A DNA stretch of 64,000 nt from Actinoplanes nipponensis (GTDB lineage: Bacteria > Actinomycetota > Actinomycetes > Mycobacteriales > Micromonosporaceae): NCBI RefSeq assembly GCF_016862275.1, contig NZ_BOMQ01000036.1, forward strand, positions 1 to 64,000. The letters run 5' to 3'. Below are positions 16,749-25,288 of this stretch, piece after piece. Below the pieces are notes generated by a model, which saw nothing but the letters and a program-made list of their open reading frames with translations, had not been told where the DNA came from and did no database searches. Both the position numbers and the translations under genes were made by a program. Each line of letters starts with the position of its first letter. Within the stretch, counting starts at the first letter, position 1.

Positions 16749-17971
16749 AACCCCGACACTCGCAGACTCACCCACAGTGACGCCACCCCGACGATCAGAC
16801 AGGCCGGCACGGTGAGTGCACCCAGCCGCAGAAATTCACCCGTCACCGGCGGGTGACCACTCTTGTGCAGGATCTGGCGCCACAAAAGAGTGGCGAGCGA
16901 ACCGACATACGTGAGATTCGGCCCGATGTTGGCCCCCAGCAGCACGGCGAGCACCAGCCCGGGGCTGTGCGCGGCCAGCGGCAGCAGCATCAGGGTCGCG
17001 GGCAGGTTGTTGAGCAGATTCGCCAGCACCGCGGCGAGGACGGCCATGAGCAGCAGACCCAGCAGGTCGGCGTGCTGCGGCGCGACCCGGTCGACCAGGC
17101 GGCCGAACCCGCCCCGGCTCACCCCGAGCACGACCACGCCCAGGGCCAGGACGAAAAGGCAGAACGCCGGATCGGCGCGGCGCAGGAGGGTGGGCACGCG
17201 GATGCGCAGCCGTACGGCGAGAGCCAGCGCGCCGGCCAACGCCACCCAGGCCGGGTGGATGCCCACCGGAGACGCCACGGCGAAGCCGGTCAGGGTCACC
17301 CCGAGCACGGCCAGGGCGAAGCGGGGGGCGGGCACCGGCTCGACCGGCGGCCGGTGCGCCGGCGTCGCCAGATCGTCGGCGAAGAAGCGGCTCAGGATCA
17401 CGTACTCCACCGCGATGACGGCGAGCCAGGGCAGCGCCATCAGCGCCGCGAAGCCGAGGAACGAGAGCCCGGCCGCGGACATGGCCAGCAGGTTGGTGAG
17501 ATTCGACACGGGCAGCAGCAGGGAGGCGGAATTGGCCAGGTGGTTGCAGGCGTACACGTGGGGTTTGGGGCGTACCGACAGCGTGGCGGCCGTGGCGAAG
17601 ACGACCGGGGTGAGCAGCACGACGGTGGCGTCCAGGCTCAGCGCGGCGGTGACCGCGGCGGCGATGACGAAGACCAGCCCGAGCAGCCGGCGTGGCGAAC
17701 CCCCGCTCCAGCGCGCCGCAGCGGCGCCGGCGAAGCGGAAGACACCGGCCTGGTCAGCCAGGTACGCGAGCAGCAGCACCGCCGCCAGGAAGCCCACGGT
17801 GGGCCCCAGGCCGGCCAGCTCGTCCAGCGCGGCCCGCCACGGCACGAGCCCGGTCACGACGGTGAGCACAGCTGCCGGCACGGCGCCGGTCGCCTCGGGC
17901 AGGCCGGCGGGCCGCACGACGGCGAAACCCAGTACCGCGACGAGCAGGAGCAACGAGATCGCGGTAGCCAC
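16745..17971 (-). CDS. SLC13/ArsB-type anion permease
   Basis: About 408 residues with 10-11 hydrophobic segments. The features of the ArsB/NhaD (ion transporter) superfamily are visible: SLDATVVLLTPVVFATAATL in the first half, NHLANSASLLLPVSNLTNLL, and NLLNNLPATLMLLP with LGANIGPNLTYVGSLATLLW in the second half. It probably exports or exchanges an anion such as arsenite; the substrate is unknown. The start is GTG at 17971 with AAGG nine bases upstream; longer frames add an Arg-rich tail unlikely to be real. It diverges from the glutaredoxin gene and is coupled to the Usp gene. Confidence 0.8.
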   Translation of the reverse strand: MATAISLLLLVAVLGFAVVRPAGLPEATGAVPAAVLTVVTGLVPWRAALDELAGLGPTVGFLAAVLLLAYLADQAGVFRFAGAAAARWSGGSPRRLLGLVFVIAAAVTAALSLDATVVLLTPVVFATAATLSVRPKPHVYACNHLANSASLLLPVSNLTNLLAMSAAGLSFLGFAALMALPWLAVIAVEYVILSRFFADDLATPAHRPPVEPVPAPRFALAVLGVTLTGFAVASPVGIHPAWVALAGALALAVRLRIRVPTLLRRADPAFCLFVLALGVVVLGVSRGGFGRLVDRVAPQHADLLGLLLMAVLAAVLANLLNNLPATLMLLPLAAHSPGLVLAVLLGANIGPNLTYVGSLATLLWRQILHKSGHPPVTGEFLRLGALTVPACLIVGVASLWVSLRVSGL

Positions 17972-18029
17972 GACTGCGCACCTTACGGCCGGTCGCGACG
18001 CCCTGCAGCGGGCGCGTAGCGTCGCCGCC

Positions 18030-18443
18030 ATGCTTCGTCGATGGGGCCTGGCCGGCCTGCTCCTCGTTCTCGGCGCCCTGCTGTGGGTCACCGGCGGCTC
18101 GGTGTTCTTCTTCCTCGCCTTCGCCCTGCTGGCCGCGTTCGTGTCGCCGGCGCTGTTCCCCCGCTCGCTGACGGCGGCGGAGGCCCAGCGGCGCAGCGCC
18201 ACCGACGGCCGGGCGATCGTCTACTGGCGTCCGGGCTGCCCGTTCTGCGTGCGCCTGCGGGCCACGCTGGGCGGCGCGGCCCGCCGGGCGCACTGGGTGG
18301 ACATCTGGCGGGACCCGGAGGGCGCGGCCGCCGTGCGTGCGGTCGCCGACGGCAACGAGACCGTCCCGACTGTCGTGCTGGCCGGGACCCCGTACGTCAA
18401 CCCGGACCCGCGGTGGCTGCTCAGCCGGCTACGCGCCGGCTGA
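18030..18443 (+). CDS. Membrane-anchored glutaredoxin-like protein
   Basis: A 137-residue protein. Residues 7-40 are two short hydrophobic segments, followed by a glutaredoxin fold with the redox pair Cys70-Pro-Phe-Cys73 (YWRPGCPFC) and the cis-proline signature TVPTVV. The C-terminus has YVNPDPRWLLSRL. It fits the actinobacterial mycoredoxin-like group, which uses mycothiol in place of glutathione, but here attached to the membrane. ATG at 18030; the start region diverges from the permease gene with only 58 nt between them, so both promoters share that gap. Confidence 0.85.
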   Translation: MLRRWGLAGLLLVLGALLWVTGGSVFFFLAFALLAAFVSPALFPRSLTAAEAQRRSATDGRAIVYWRPGCPFCVRLRATLGGAARRAHWVDIWRDPEGAAAVRAVADGNETVPTVVLAGTPYVNPDPRWLLSRLRAG

Positions 18444-18455
18444 GCGGCCCGCCGC

Positions 18456-19535
18456 TCAGGTGCCCCGGACGGTGAAGACCTTGGAGATTCCGCCGACCGC
18501 GTAGGTGTCTCCGGGCGCGTAGACCCGGTACGAGTACGTGGCCTTGCCCGGCGGGGTGGCCGCGAGGGTGTAACGGCCGCTGTCCCGTACCTTCGCGGTG
18601 CTCACCTTGCGCCACGTCTTGTCCGGGTACAGCCGCTGGAGCTGCATGACCTTGCCCTTGTTCAGGGGGCTGACGTTGCCGTTGACAGCGACGCTGGTGC
18701 CGGCCCGCACCGAGGTGGCGGCCGGCGTGGCGGTGACCTTGTAGCGCAGGGTCCGCACGTGGGCGCCGTCGGCGGCGATGATCGTCATCGGGTACGGCAT
18801 GGTCGGCTGGTTCACGCCGGGGATCCAGGCGCACTGCAGCCACTGCCACTGAGCGGCGCTGAGGGTCCGCTGGTACGTGCCGTCCGCCCGGGTCCGCACC
18901 GGCGTGACGTTGCCCGGCTCCACGCAGCCGCTGTCGGAACTGAGCCGCACCGACAGGTTGGCCCACGGCTTGCCGGTGCTGGTGTCCCAGGCCCGGATCC
19001 GCTGGGTGACCGGCTTGCCCTTGACGGCCGGCTCCGGGGAGAAGGTCATGTCCAGCCCGGGGCGGTGCGAGCTCTGCACCTGCAGGGTGGGCGTGTCGAC
19101 GATCGTCCGCGGGTCGGCGTTGAGCGCGTTGCCCCCCGTCTGATCCATCGCGTAGATGCCGATCGGCTGGATCGCCCCGCTCCAGGCGGACGTGACCGCG
19201 ATCGTGCCGGTCCAGATGCCGTCCTGGTCGGTGCCCTCCGTCCGGCGCAGCAGCACCCAGGTGTTCGGCGCGGCGCTCATCTTCAGCCACGGCGACGCCA
19301 GCTCCTGGCTGGCCTGGTACTCGATCGGCTGCACACCGGTCTGGTCGGTCAGCCGGACCCGCACCCCGATGAGCTTGGTCTGCAGGCCGGACACGGTGAC
19401 CGAGGAAGTGGCCACGGTGATCGACTTGAGTTCGGGCGGAGCGGTGTCCGCGGCCGGCGCGGCGAGAGCCGGCCCGGCGGGAATGAGGGACAGCACGAGA
19501 GCGGCGGCTGCCGGCGCGACCAGAGACGTTCGCAT
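18456..19535 (-). CDS. Secreted protein with Ig-like repeats, function unknown
   Basis: A 359-residue protein with a clear signal peptide (SLVAPAAAALVLSLIPAGPAL) and cleavage near Ala-Ala-Pro. The rest looks all-beta: three modules, the last with MQLQRLYPDKTWRKVSTAKV and YTLAATPPGKATYSYRVYAPGD, a pattern common in actinobacterial surface proteins. One Cys pair (DSGCVEPG and WLQCAW) may form a disulfide. ATG at 19535 was chosen; an in-frame GTG lies 9 nt upstream. It is probably a cell-surface or extracellular protein, with no enzymatic motif seen. It diverges from the TIR gene. Confidence 0.7.
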   Translation of the reverse strand: MRTSLVAPAAAALVLSLIPAGPALAAPAADTAPPELKSITVATSSVTVSGLQTKLIGVRVRLTDQTGVQPIEYQASQELASPWLKMSAAPNTWVLLRRTEGTDQDGIWTGTIAVTSAWSGAIQPIGIYAMDQTGGNALNADPRTIVDTPTLQVQSSHRPGLDMTFSPEPAVKGKPVTQRIRAWDTSTGKPWANLSVRLSSDSGCVEPGNVTPVRTRADGTYQRTLSAAQWQWLQCAWIPGVNQPTMPYPMTIIAADGAHVRTLRYKVTATPAATSVRAGTSVAVNGNVSPLNKGKVMQLQRLYPDKTWRKVSTAKVRDSGRYTLAATPPGKATYSYRVYAPGDTYAVGGISKVFTVRGT

Positions 19536-19671
19536 GATGCGCACAGTACGGATCAGCAGCCGCCCTGTCCGGCCCGTTCCGCCGTTGGCGCCGGATTCGG
19601 GCTCCTGTTGACGGTTCCCGGCACCGGCCGGGATTCGGGAAGTCCGGTACGTGGCCGGGCGGAGCGGCGGC

Positions 19672-22600
19672 ATGGAGAATCGGTCGGCGTTGATGACCGA
19701 CATCGGGGGCCCGGGCATGAGTTTCGACGGCTTCATCTCCTACAGCCACGCCGCGGACGGGCGGCTGGCGCCGGCCGTGCAGCGCGGTCTGCACCGGCTG
19801 GCCAAGCCGTGGCATCGCCGGCGGGCGTTGTGGATCTTCCGGGACCAGACCGGCCTGTCGGTGACGCCGGCCCTGTGGTCGTCGATCCAGCAGGCGCTGG
19901 ACGACTCGGCCTGGCTCGTGCTGCTCGCGTCGCCGGAGGCGGCCGGGTCGCCGTGGGTGAACCGGGAGATCGAGCACTGGATCGCGACGAAGCCGGCCGA
20001 CCGGATCCTGCCCGTGGTGACCGACGGGACCTGGCGGTGGGACGCGGAGCGGGGCGACCTGGCGGCCGACTCGACGGCCGTGCCGGACGCGCTGCGCGGC
20101 GTGTTCACCGAGGAGCCCCTCTTCCTCGACCTGCGCTGGGCGCACGAGGACGGGCTGCTCAGCCTGCGGCACTCCCGGTTCCGCGAGGCGATCGCCCAGC
20201 TGGCCGCCCCCATGCACGGCGTCAGCAAGGACCAGCTGGAGGGCGAGGACGTGCGGCAGCACCGCCGGCTCCGGCGGTTGCGCCGGGTGGCCGTGGCGGC
20301 GCTGGCAGTGCTCACCCTCGTGGCGTCGCTGGCCGGCGGGCTCGCGCAGCACAACGCCGACCGGGCCACCGCCTCGGCGGTGGAGGCCCGGCGCCAGGAA
20401 CAGGTCGCCACGCAGCAGCGCGGCAACGCCGAGCGGTCCGCGCAGCAGGCGCAACGGCTGGAGGGCAACGTCCGCACCCAGCAGGCCCGCGCCCGAGCCG
20501 CCTCGGTGGAGGCGGAGCGCCAGGAGCAGCGCGCCCGGCACCAGCAGGGCGTGGCCGAGCGGGCGGCGGACGAGGCCGACCGGCAGCTGGCGAACGCGCG
20601 CCGGCAGCAGCAGCTGGCGGAACGGGCCCGGGCGCTGGCTGCGGAACAGCGGGCAGTGGCCCGCGAGCAGAGCGAGCTGGCCCAGCGGTCGGCGCGGGAG
20701 ACGGCCCGCCAGAAGATCATCGCGGAGCAGCAGGAACGCCTCGCCGCGGAGGCCGCCGCGGAGACCGAGCGGCAGCGGCACATCGCGCGGCAACAGCAGC
20801 GGATGGCCGCGGAGGCCGCGGCGGAGGCGCACCGCCAGGAGGCCATCGCCCTCGAGAACGCGCGGAAGGCCGAGGAAGCCGCCGAGGAGGCCCGCCGGCA
20901 GGAGCGGAACGCCGCGGAGCAGAAGCAGATCGCGATCGGACGCCGGCTGCTGAACCAGGCCCGGGCGACGGTCGGCAACGATCCGGCGGCGGCGCTCCGG
21001 CTGGGGATCGCGGCGCAGCGGATCCAGCCCGGCGTCGAGGCCCGCCGCGAGCTGGCCGGCCTCACCACGTCCACGCGCCGGCTCGGCACCACCGGCAACA
21101 TCCTGTACGCGGCGTACGGGCCCAACGGCATCCTCGCCGCCGTCGAGTCCGACTTCTCGGCGTCCCTGTGGAGCGTGGCCGACCCGGCCGCGCCCGTCCG
21201 GCTCGCCCCGCTCGACGGCATCTCGTTCGTCGGCCAGCCCGTCTTCAGCCCGGACGGCCGGACACTCGCCCTCGTGGGCGGCGACTGGGACTTCGCACCG
21301 GTTCTGTTCGACGTGTCCGATCCGGCCCGCCCGGCCGCCCTCGGCACGCTGCCCGCGCCGGACACCGGCTGGCTCACCTTCAGCCCGGACGGGCAGACGC
21401 TCGCCGCCGTCACCATCGACGGCGACTGGACCCTGTGGGACCTGGCCGACCGGGGCAGCCCCACCCTGCTCACCAGCCAGGCCAAGGGGTACGGCGCGCC
21501 GCTCACCTTCAGCCCCGACGGCCGCACCGTGGTGACCGCCGGCGCACCCGGCACCGTCTGGGACATCACCGACCGCACCCGTCCGGCCGAGGTGGGCACG
21601 CTGGAGGGCAGCTGGTGGCGGGTCGCGTTCAGCCCGGCCCGCCCCGTCCTGGCCACCAACGACAGCGACGGGAACCTCGCGCTCTGGCACCTGGGCAACC
21701 GGACGAAGCCGCGGAAGATCTCCACCACGCCGGGCCGCGCCTCGGCGGCGAAGTTCAGCGGCGACGGCCTTACCCTGGCCACCAGCGACCGCGACGGGAC
21801 GGCGCGCCTCTGGGACGTGACGCAGAACAGCCCCGTCCACCTGACCGATCTGAACGACCACAGCGGATCCGGCGAATCGCTGGCGTTCAGCCCGGACGGC
21901 CGCACCCTGGCCACGACCGGTTCCACCGGAGCGCTGAGCCTGTGGACCGTCGACACCCACGGCGAACCGAAGATCCTCGGCCGGGCCGACGGCGAGTACC
22001 GGTCCGGGCTGACGGCCGCGCTCACCCCGGACGGGCAACGCCTGACCACCGTCCACTTCGACGGCACGGCAACCGTGTGGGACCTGACGGAGCCGGCCCG
22101 TCCGGCCGGGCGCGCCACCGTACGCGTCCATCCCACGTACGTGGACGCGGCGGCCGTCAGCCCCGGCGGCGACCTGATCGCCGCGTACGGGTGGGCGGCG
22201 GGCGGATCGGTGACGCTGACCGACCTCACCGATCCGGGCGCGCCGAAGCCGCTCGGCCCGCTGCCGGGCGGACGCCACGGCAGGGTGCTGGCCTTCGGCC
22301 CGGACGGACGCACCCTGGCCGTCGTCGGTGAGGCGTTCGACGTGGTGCTGTGGGACCTCACCGACCGGGCCCACCCGGTCCGGCTGGCCGAGCTCCCCGC
22401 GGAGGACCTGGTCTCGGCGATCGCGTTCAGCCCCGACGGCGGCACCGTCGCCGTCGCCGCCAACCGGACGATCGACCTGTGGACCCTGGCCGACCGGGCG
22501 CACCCCGTCCCGTACGGGACGCTCAAGGGACACTCCGACGTCGTGCAGGCAATGGCGTTCAGCCCGGACGGGCGCACCCTGGCCACCGGCAGCGCGGACC

Positions 22601-23031
22601 AGACGGCGGCGCTGTGGCACGTCGCCGACCGGACCCGCCTGCGCCGGCAGGCCATCCTGACCGGCAACGCCGCCCCGGTGTGGTCGGTGGCCTTCGCCCC
22701 CGACGGCCGCACCCTCGCCACCGGCACGAAGGACGACGCGGCGGCGCTCTGGGACGTGGCCGACCCGTCCGCCCCGGTCCGGGTCGCCACCCTCAGACGC
22801 GCCCACCTGAGGTCGGCTTCGCTGCTCTTCCACCCGGACGGGCACACGCTGACCACCGGCGGCACCAACCTGAGCAGCACCCGGGCGGTCCTCTGGGACT
22901 ACTCGGCGCTGAACGACCTGCGCGCCGACCCCGCCGCCGTGGCCTGTGCCGTCGCCGGGGGCGGCTTCGACGCGGACGACTGGGCCGCCCTCATCCCGGA
23001 GGCGCCGTACCAGCCGACCTGTGCCCGCTGA
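19672..23031 (+). CDS. TIR-domain protein with membrane segment, coiled coil and two WD40 propellers
   Basis: A 1119-residue multi-domain protein. Residues about 16-140 form a TIR-type domain (DGFISYSHAADG, then WLVLLASPEAAGSPWVNREIEHW). Residues about 206-226 are one membrane segment (VAVAALAVLTLVASLAGGL). Residues about 236-423 are a Gln/Arg/Ala-rich coiled coil. From about 473 to the end I count fourteen WD40-like repeats with the core FSPDGRTLAT and LWDVAD, enough for two seven-bladed propellers. TIR domains of this kind can hydrolyse NAD or act as adaptors; WD40 parts sense ligands or form platforms. ATG 19672 has GGAG at 7 nt; ATG 19717 at the TIR border is an alternative. Its 3' end overlaps the next gene by 41 bp. 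Confidence 0.88.
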   Translation: MENRSALMTDIGGPGMSFDGFISYSHAADGRLAPAVQRGLHRLAKPWHRRRALWIFRDQTGLSVTPALWSSIQQALDDSAWLVLLASPEAAGSPWVNREIEHWIATKPADRILPVVTDGTWRWDAERGDLAADSTAVPDALRGVFTEEPLFLDLRWAHEDGLLSLRHSRFREAIAQLAAPMHGVSKDQLEGEDVRQHRRLRRLRRVAVAALAVLTLVASLAGGLAQHNADRATASAVEARRQEQVATQQRGNAERSAQQAQRLEGNVRTQQARARAASVEAERQEQRARHQQGVAERAADEADRQLANARRQQQLAERARALAAEQRAVAREQSELAQRSARETARQKIIAEQQERLAAEAAAETERQRHIARQQQRMAAEAAAEAHRQEAIALENARKAEEAAEEARRQERNAAEQKQIAIGRRLLNQARATVGNDPAAALRLGIAAQRIQPGVEARRELAGLTTSTRRLGTTGNILYAAYGPNGILAAVESDFSASLWSVADPAAPVRLAPLDGISFVGQPVFSPDGRTLALVGGDWDFAPVLFDVSDPARPAALGTLPAPDTGWLTFSPDGQTLAAVTIDGDWTLWDLADRGSPTLLTSQAKGYGAPLTFSPDGRTVVTAGAPGTVWDITDRTRPAEVGTLEGSWWRVAFSPARPVLATNDSDGNLALWHLGNRTKPRKISTTPGRASAAKFSGDGLTLATSDRDGTARLWDVTQNSPVHLTDLNDHSGSGESLAFSPDGRTLATTGSTGALSLWTVDTHGEPKILGRADGEYRSGLTAALTPDGQRLTTVHFDGTATVWDLTEPARPAGRATVRVHPTYVDAAAVSPGGDLIAAYGWAAGGSVTLTDLTDPGAPKPLGPLPGGRHGRVLAFGPDGRTLAVVGEAFDVVLWDLTDRAHPVRLAELPAEDLVSAIAFSPDGGTVAVAANRTIDLWTLADRAHPVPYGTLKGHSDVVQAMAFSPDGRTLATGSADQTAALWHVADRTRLRRQAILTGNAAPVWSVAFAPDGRTLATGTKDDAAALWDVADPSAPVRVATLRRAHLRSASLLFHPDGHTLTTGGTNLSSTRAVLWDYSALNDLRADPAAVACAVAGGGFDADDWAALIPEAPYQPTCAR

Positions 23032-23404
23032 TGCCGTACCGGGCCGGGACCAGCCGCAGCGCGAGCACGAGCGGCCCGACGCCGACCGGATACCAGGCCA
23101 CGTCCACCCAGTCGAACTGTGCCCCGAGCGCGAGCCGGGCCAGCCGGCTGCTCGCGGACAGCGCCGCGGGAACCCCGGTGAGCTGGAAGAACTCGACCGC
23201 CCAGCAGAACCCGACGGCGACGAGCCCGGCCCGGACGGGCGGTGCCGCCGGCCACACCACGAAGACCCCGGCGTAGCTCAGCGAGGCATAGAGCGCGGTG
23301 CCGGAATACTGCTCGAGCGGGCCGTCGGCCCAGGCCCGGATCCCGAACGCGACCCCGAGAATCGCGACCACCGCGACCACCGCCATCAGCCGTCTGCGCA
23401 CCAT
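22991..23404 (-). CDS. DUF2809 family membrane protein
   Basis: A 137-residue protein with four predicted membrane segments. DUF2809 features are visible: FGIRAWADGPLEQYSGTALY, VGFCWAVEFFQLTGVPAAL, and FDWVDVAWYPVGV near the end. Function unknown. ATG at 23404 follows a weak ribosome site. The last 41 bp run convergently into the TIR gene, so the two mRNAs are antisense at their 3' ends. Confidence 0.82.
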   Translation of the reverse strand: MVRRRLMAVVAVVAILGVAFGIRAWADGPLEQYSGTALYASLSYAGVFVVWPAAPPVRAGLVAVGFCWAVEFFQLTGVPAALSASSRLARLALGAQFDWVDVAWYPVGVGPLVLALRLVPARYGISGHRSAGTAPPG

Positions 23405-23460
23405 GGTGGCGAGCTTAGGAAGCCGGTCGCAGGAATCGCCGCGGACGGCGCCGGACAGAG

Positions 23461-23497
23461 AGACGCCCGGTGACTCGGGGAGAGTCACCGGGCGTCT
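23461..23497 (-). terminator. Duplicated tRNA terminator (left copy)
   Basis: AGACGCCCGGTGACTC (23461-23476) pairs perfectly with GAGTCACCGGGCGTCT (23482-23497) around GGGGA. The stem is identical to the terminator of the intact tRNA-Ser gene; only the loop differs. Confidence 0.8.
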
Positions 23498-23508
23498 GCC
23501 CTGCTTGC

Positions 23509-23563
23509 TGGCGGTGGTGAAGGGATTTGAACCCTTGGAGGGCTTGCACCCTCACACGCTTTC
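23509..23563 (-). pseudogene. Truncated tRNA-Ser (3' half only)
   Basis: 55 nt identical to the 3' part of the intact tRNA-Ser(CGA): from GAAAGCGTG of the anticodon arm, through the variable arm and T arm, to the encoded CCA. The 5' half is absent; sequence diverges inside the anticodon. It cannot form a tRNA and marks an integration junction. Confidence 0.9.
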
Positions 23564-23990
23564 AAGGTCTGTGATTAACAGTTCGCGCAAGGTCGGCACC
23601 ATGCGTGAGCTGGCGAAGAGGGGTCCACCGGTCGTTCCCAATTGTCCGCGAACGCTCGCGAACGAGACCAGGACTGAGACCACGGACCCTTTGTGCCAGA
23701 CGAGGATCTTGAGACCCCGACTACCAGGCCAGACCGTCATCTATATGAGCTGGTCGAGAGCGCGTCGCGGCGCGAGCGACGGCGCAGGCGGGGTCGCCCT
23801 TAACCAGACGTGCTGGGGGTTTGACATGCAGCATTGTCCCGACGACAGCGTTTCATACCTAGGTTCAAGATCATTGCTACAAGCGGCCAGTGAGCGATTA
23901 GGCTCCGAGGCATGGGCCATAGGTGGGGTCGCCCGGCTTTCGCTCGAGCGACCCCGACGGCGCCTCTTCGGTCGTCAACGCTTCCAGACG

Positions 23991-24191
23991 TTACCGACGA
24001 CCGAAGGTTCGGAAGAGTATTGCGAGGGCCTGTGCTGTAGCGGCGAGGCCCTCGTAATGCTTGTACGAGCAGTACACGGAAGCCACATCCATCGCGATCG
24101 CTGCCTTGCCCCATGGGTCCCATGGCGGTCCCGGCTGACCTTGCTGGCTGCGTTCCGGCTCATCTTCCGATCTTGGTTGGCTGCGCGGCAT
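23991..24191 (-). CDS. Small hypothetical protein in the relic island
   Basis: A possible 66-residue product starting at ATG 24191 behind GGGGACGAC. The N-terminal 30 residues are Pro/Gln/Glu-rich and the rest has WDPWGKAAIAMDVASVYCSY and GLAATAQALAILFRTF, a plausible pair of helices. I do not recognise it. Local G+C is lower than in the neighbouring genes. It may be a cargo gene or chance. Confidence 0.3.
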   Translation of the reverse strand: MPRSQPRSEDEPERSQQGQPGPPWDPWGKAAIAMDVASVYCSYKHYEGLAATAQALAILFRTFGRR

Positions 24192-24644
24192 GTCGTCCCC
24201 GGTGCTGTGGTCCTTCCGTACGAAGGGCCGGATGGCCACCCCATGTGCTTCGGTAAGCACGCGCGAACCCACCAAAGTTGATCGGGACCTCAACGGCGAT
24301 GGGGAGTCGACCGCTCAGCTGATCAAATCCTACGGAAGCCGGACCTTGCCCCAGCGGAAAAGCACCAAATTCTCTACCCCAAAACTGTTGCCTATTCCGT
24401 GGGGTGATTGATCGCCTACACAGCGTGAAGACATCGCTTTTGTGGACCCGATTTAGGATGGATAAAGATCCGTTCCTTTAGTTCCTTTTATGTACAAAGC
24501 ACGAGCTGAAAGACGAGGTCAGCGGGCTCGTAGCCGTGACGTTGCACCGGCCCGGCCCGGCCCGGCCGGAGTTGGCCTGGCTGACCCCGCGCAACAACGA
24601 CTCCCTGCTGTTCGACGGCCGCCACCATCTCGCTGACAGTGACC

Positions 24645-24785
24645 GGCTTGGGCGAGGCTGCGGGTTGTCCCTGCCAGCCACTCTCCGTGCACCAGGGTCA
24701 GCCGTCGTCGCTGTTGCAGGGCTTGCGCAATCGACGCTTCGGAGTCTCGCGCGATGTAGGGGGCGGGACGGGGATCGTTGACTAC
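24645..24785 (-). pseudogene. Fragment resembling an actinobacterial P-loop NTPase
   Basis: A 47-residue stretch reads VVNDPRPAPYIARDSEASI followed by LTLVHGEWLAGTTRSLAQA. I recall actinobacterial NTPases with DP..-PYV-RDVD and VVGDS-AGKTR at the same spacing. Here the P-loop Lys is lost (AGTTR), and no continuous domain follows, so I read it as a decayed fragment. Identification is from memory of the pattern. Confidence 0.4.
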
Positions 24786-24829
24786 CGCGCGGGTCGGCCA
24801 GGCGCGCGCCCCGCTGCGCATCGCCCTAG

Positions 24830-25173
24830 AAGATCAACGGACGCAAGCGGTTCATCGTCACCGACACGGCCGGCCTGCTGATCACCGCCTGCGTTCTGGC
24901 CGCCTCGTGGCAAGACCGTGACGGCGGAAAGTCCGCCCTGCTCGGCATGTATCTGACCAGTCCGGTCCGGCGTGTCTTCGCAGACCAAGGCTTCGCCGGC
25001 CGGTTCGTCGACTGGGCCCACGACACGCTCAAGACCACCGTCGAGATCGTGCGTAAACCCCCGACCAGCGCGGCTTCGCCGTGCACCCGGGCCGCTGGGT
25101 GGTGGAGAGGACCCTGGCCTGGCTCACCGCGCACCACCGCCTGGCCCTGATCAACACCTCAAACACTCACTGA
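24830..25173 (+). pseudogene. IS5-family transposase fragment, truncated and frameshifted
   Basis: The frame begins just after an in-frame TAG and reads KINGRKRFIVTDTAGLL, then VLAASWQDRDGGKSALLG, then VFADQGFAGRFVDWA and VEIVRKP. A slip in a run of five C near 25060 then shifts the frame, after which [19 protein letters not shown] and [12 protein letters not shown] continue to TGA 25171-25173. These are the DDE-containing C-terminal blocks of IS5-type (IS1647-like) transposases. The N-terminal third is missing, as are terminal inverted repeats. Confidence 0.85.
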
Positions 25174-25178
25174 GACCA

Positions 25179-25288
25179 GACAGAGAGACGCCCGGTGACT
25201 CGCTTGGAGTCACCGGGCGTCTGCCCTGCTTACTGGCGGTGGTGAAGGGATTTGAACCCTTGGAGGGCTTGCACCCTCACACGCTTTC
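25179..25288. repeat. Right 110-bp repeat (att-like)
   Basis: Partner of 23454-23563. It covers the terminator, the spacer and the 3' 55 nt of the intact tRNA-Ser(CGA). The neighbouring sequence towards 25323 completes the tRNA, so this is the side on which the tRNA gene was preserved. Confidence 0.85.
25186..25222 (-). terminator. Terminator of tRNA-Ser(CGA)
   Basis: A 16-bp perfect stem, AGACGCCCGGTGACTC (25186-25201) with GAGTCACCGGGCGTCT (25207-25222), around GCTTG, beginning 12 nt past the tRNA CCA. Confidence 0.85.

Larger units (their letters stand above)
23454..23563. repeat. Left 110-bp repeat (att-like)
   Basis: By eye 105 of 110 positions match 25179-25288; four mismatches fall in or beside the hairpin loop and one just before the tRNA end. 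The repeat starts at GACAGAGAGACG and ends at ACACGCTTTC. Identity stops in the tRNA anticodon loop, the usual crossover zone of tRNA-targeting integrases. Confidence 0.85.
23454..25288. mobile_element. Relic of an element integrated at tRNA-Ser(CGA)
   Basis: The interval is bounded by two direct 110-bp repeats, the right one inside and downstream of an intact tRNA-Ser(CGA) and the left one carrying only the 3' half of that tRNA. The 1.6 kb between them is visibly less GC-rich in parts (around 23580-24480), has no intact long gene, and contains fragments of an IS5-type transposase and probably of a P-loop NTPase. This is the structure left by a tyrosine-recombinase element after loss of its integrase. 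No intact integrase frame remains. Confidence 0.7.

Noticed and set aside
18421..22845. A 1474-codon open frame on the minus strand across the TIR-WD40 gene
   Set aside because: It is a GC shadow of the TIR gene: its repeats only mirror the WD40 repeats, and it spans several real genes and their starts.
23552..23740. A minus-strand frame beside the left att-like repeat as an integrase remnant
   Set aside because: Only 62 codons with no integrase motif. It may be a decayed end but cannot be supported.
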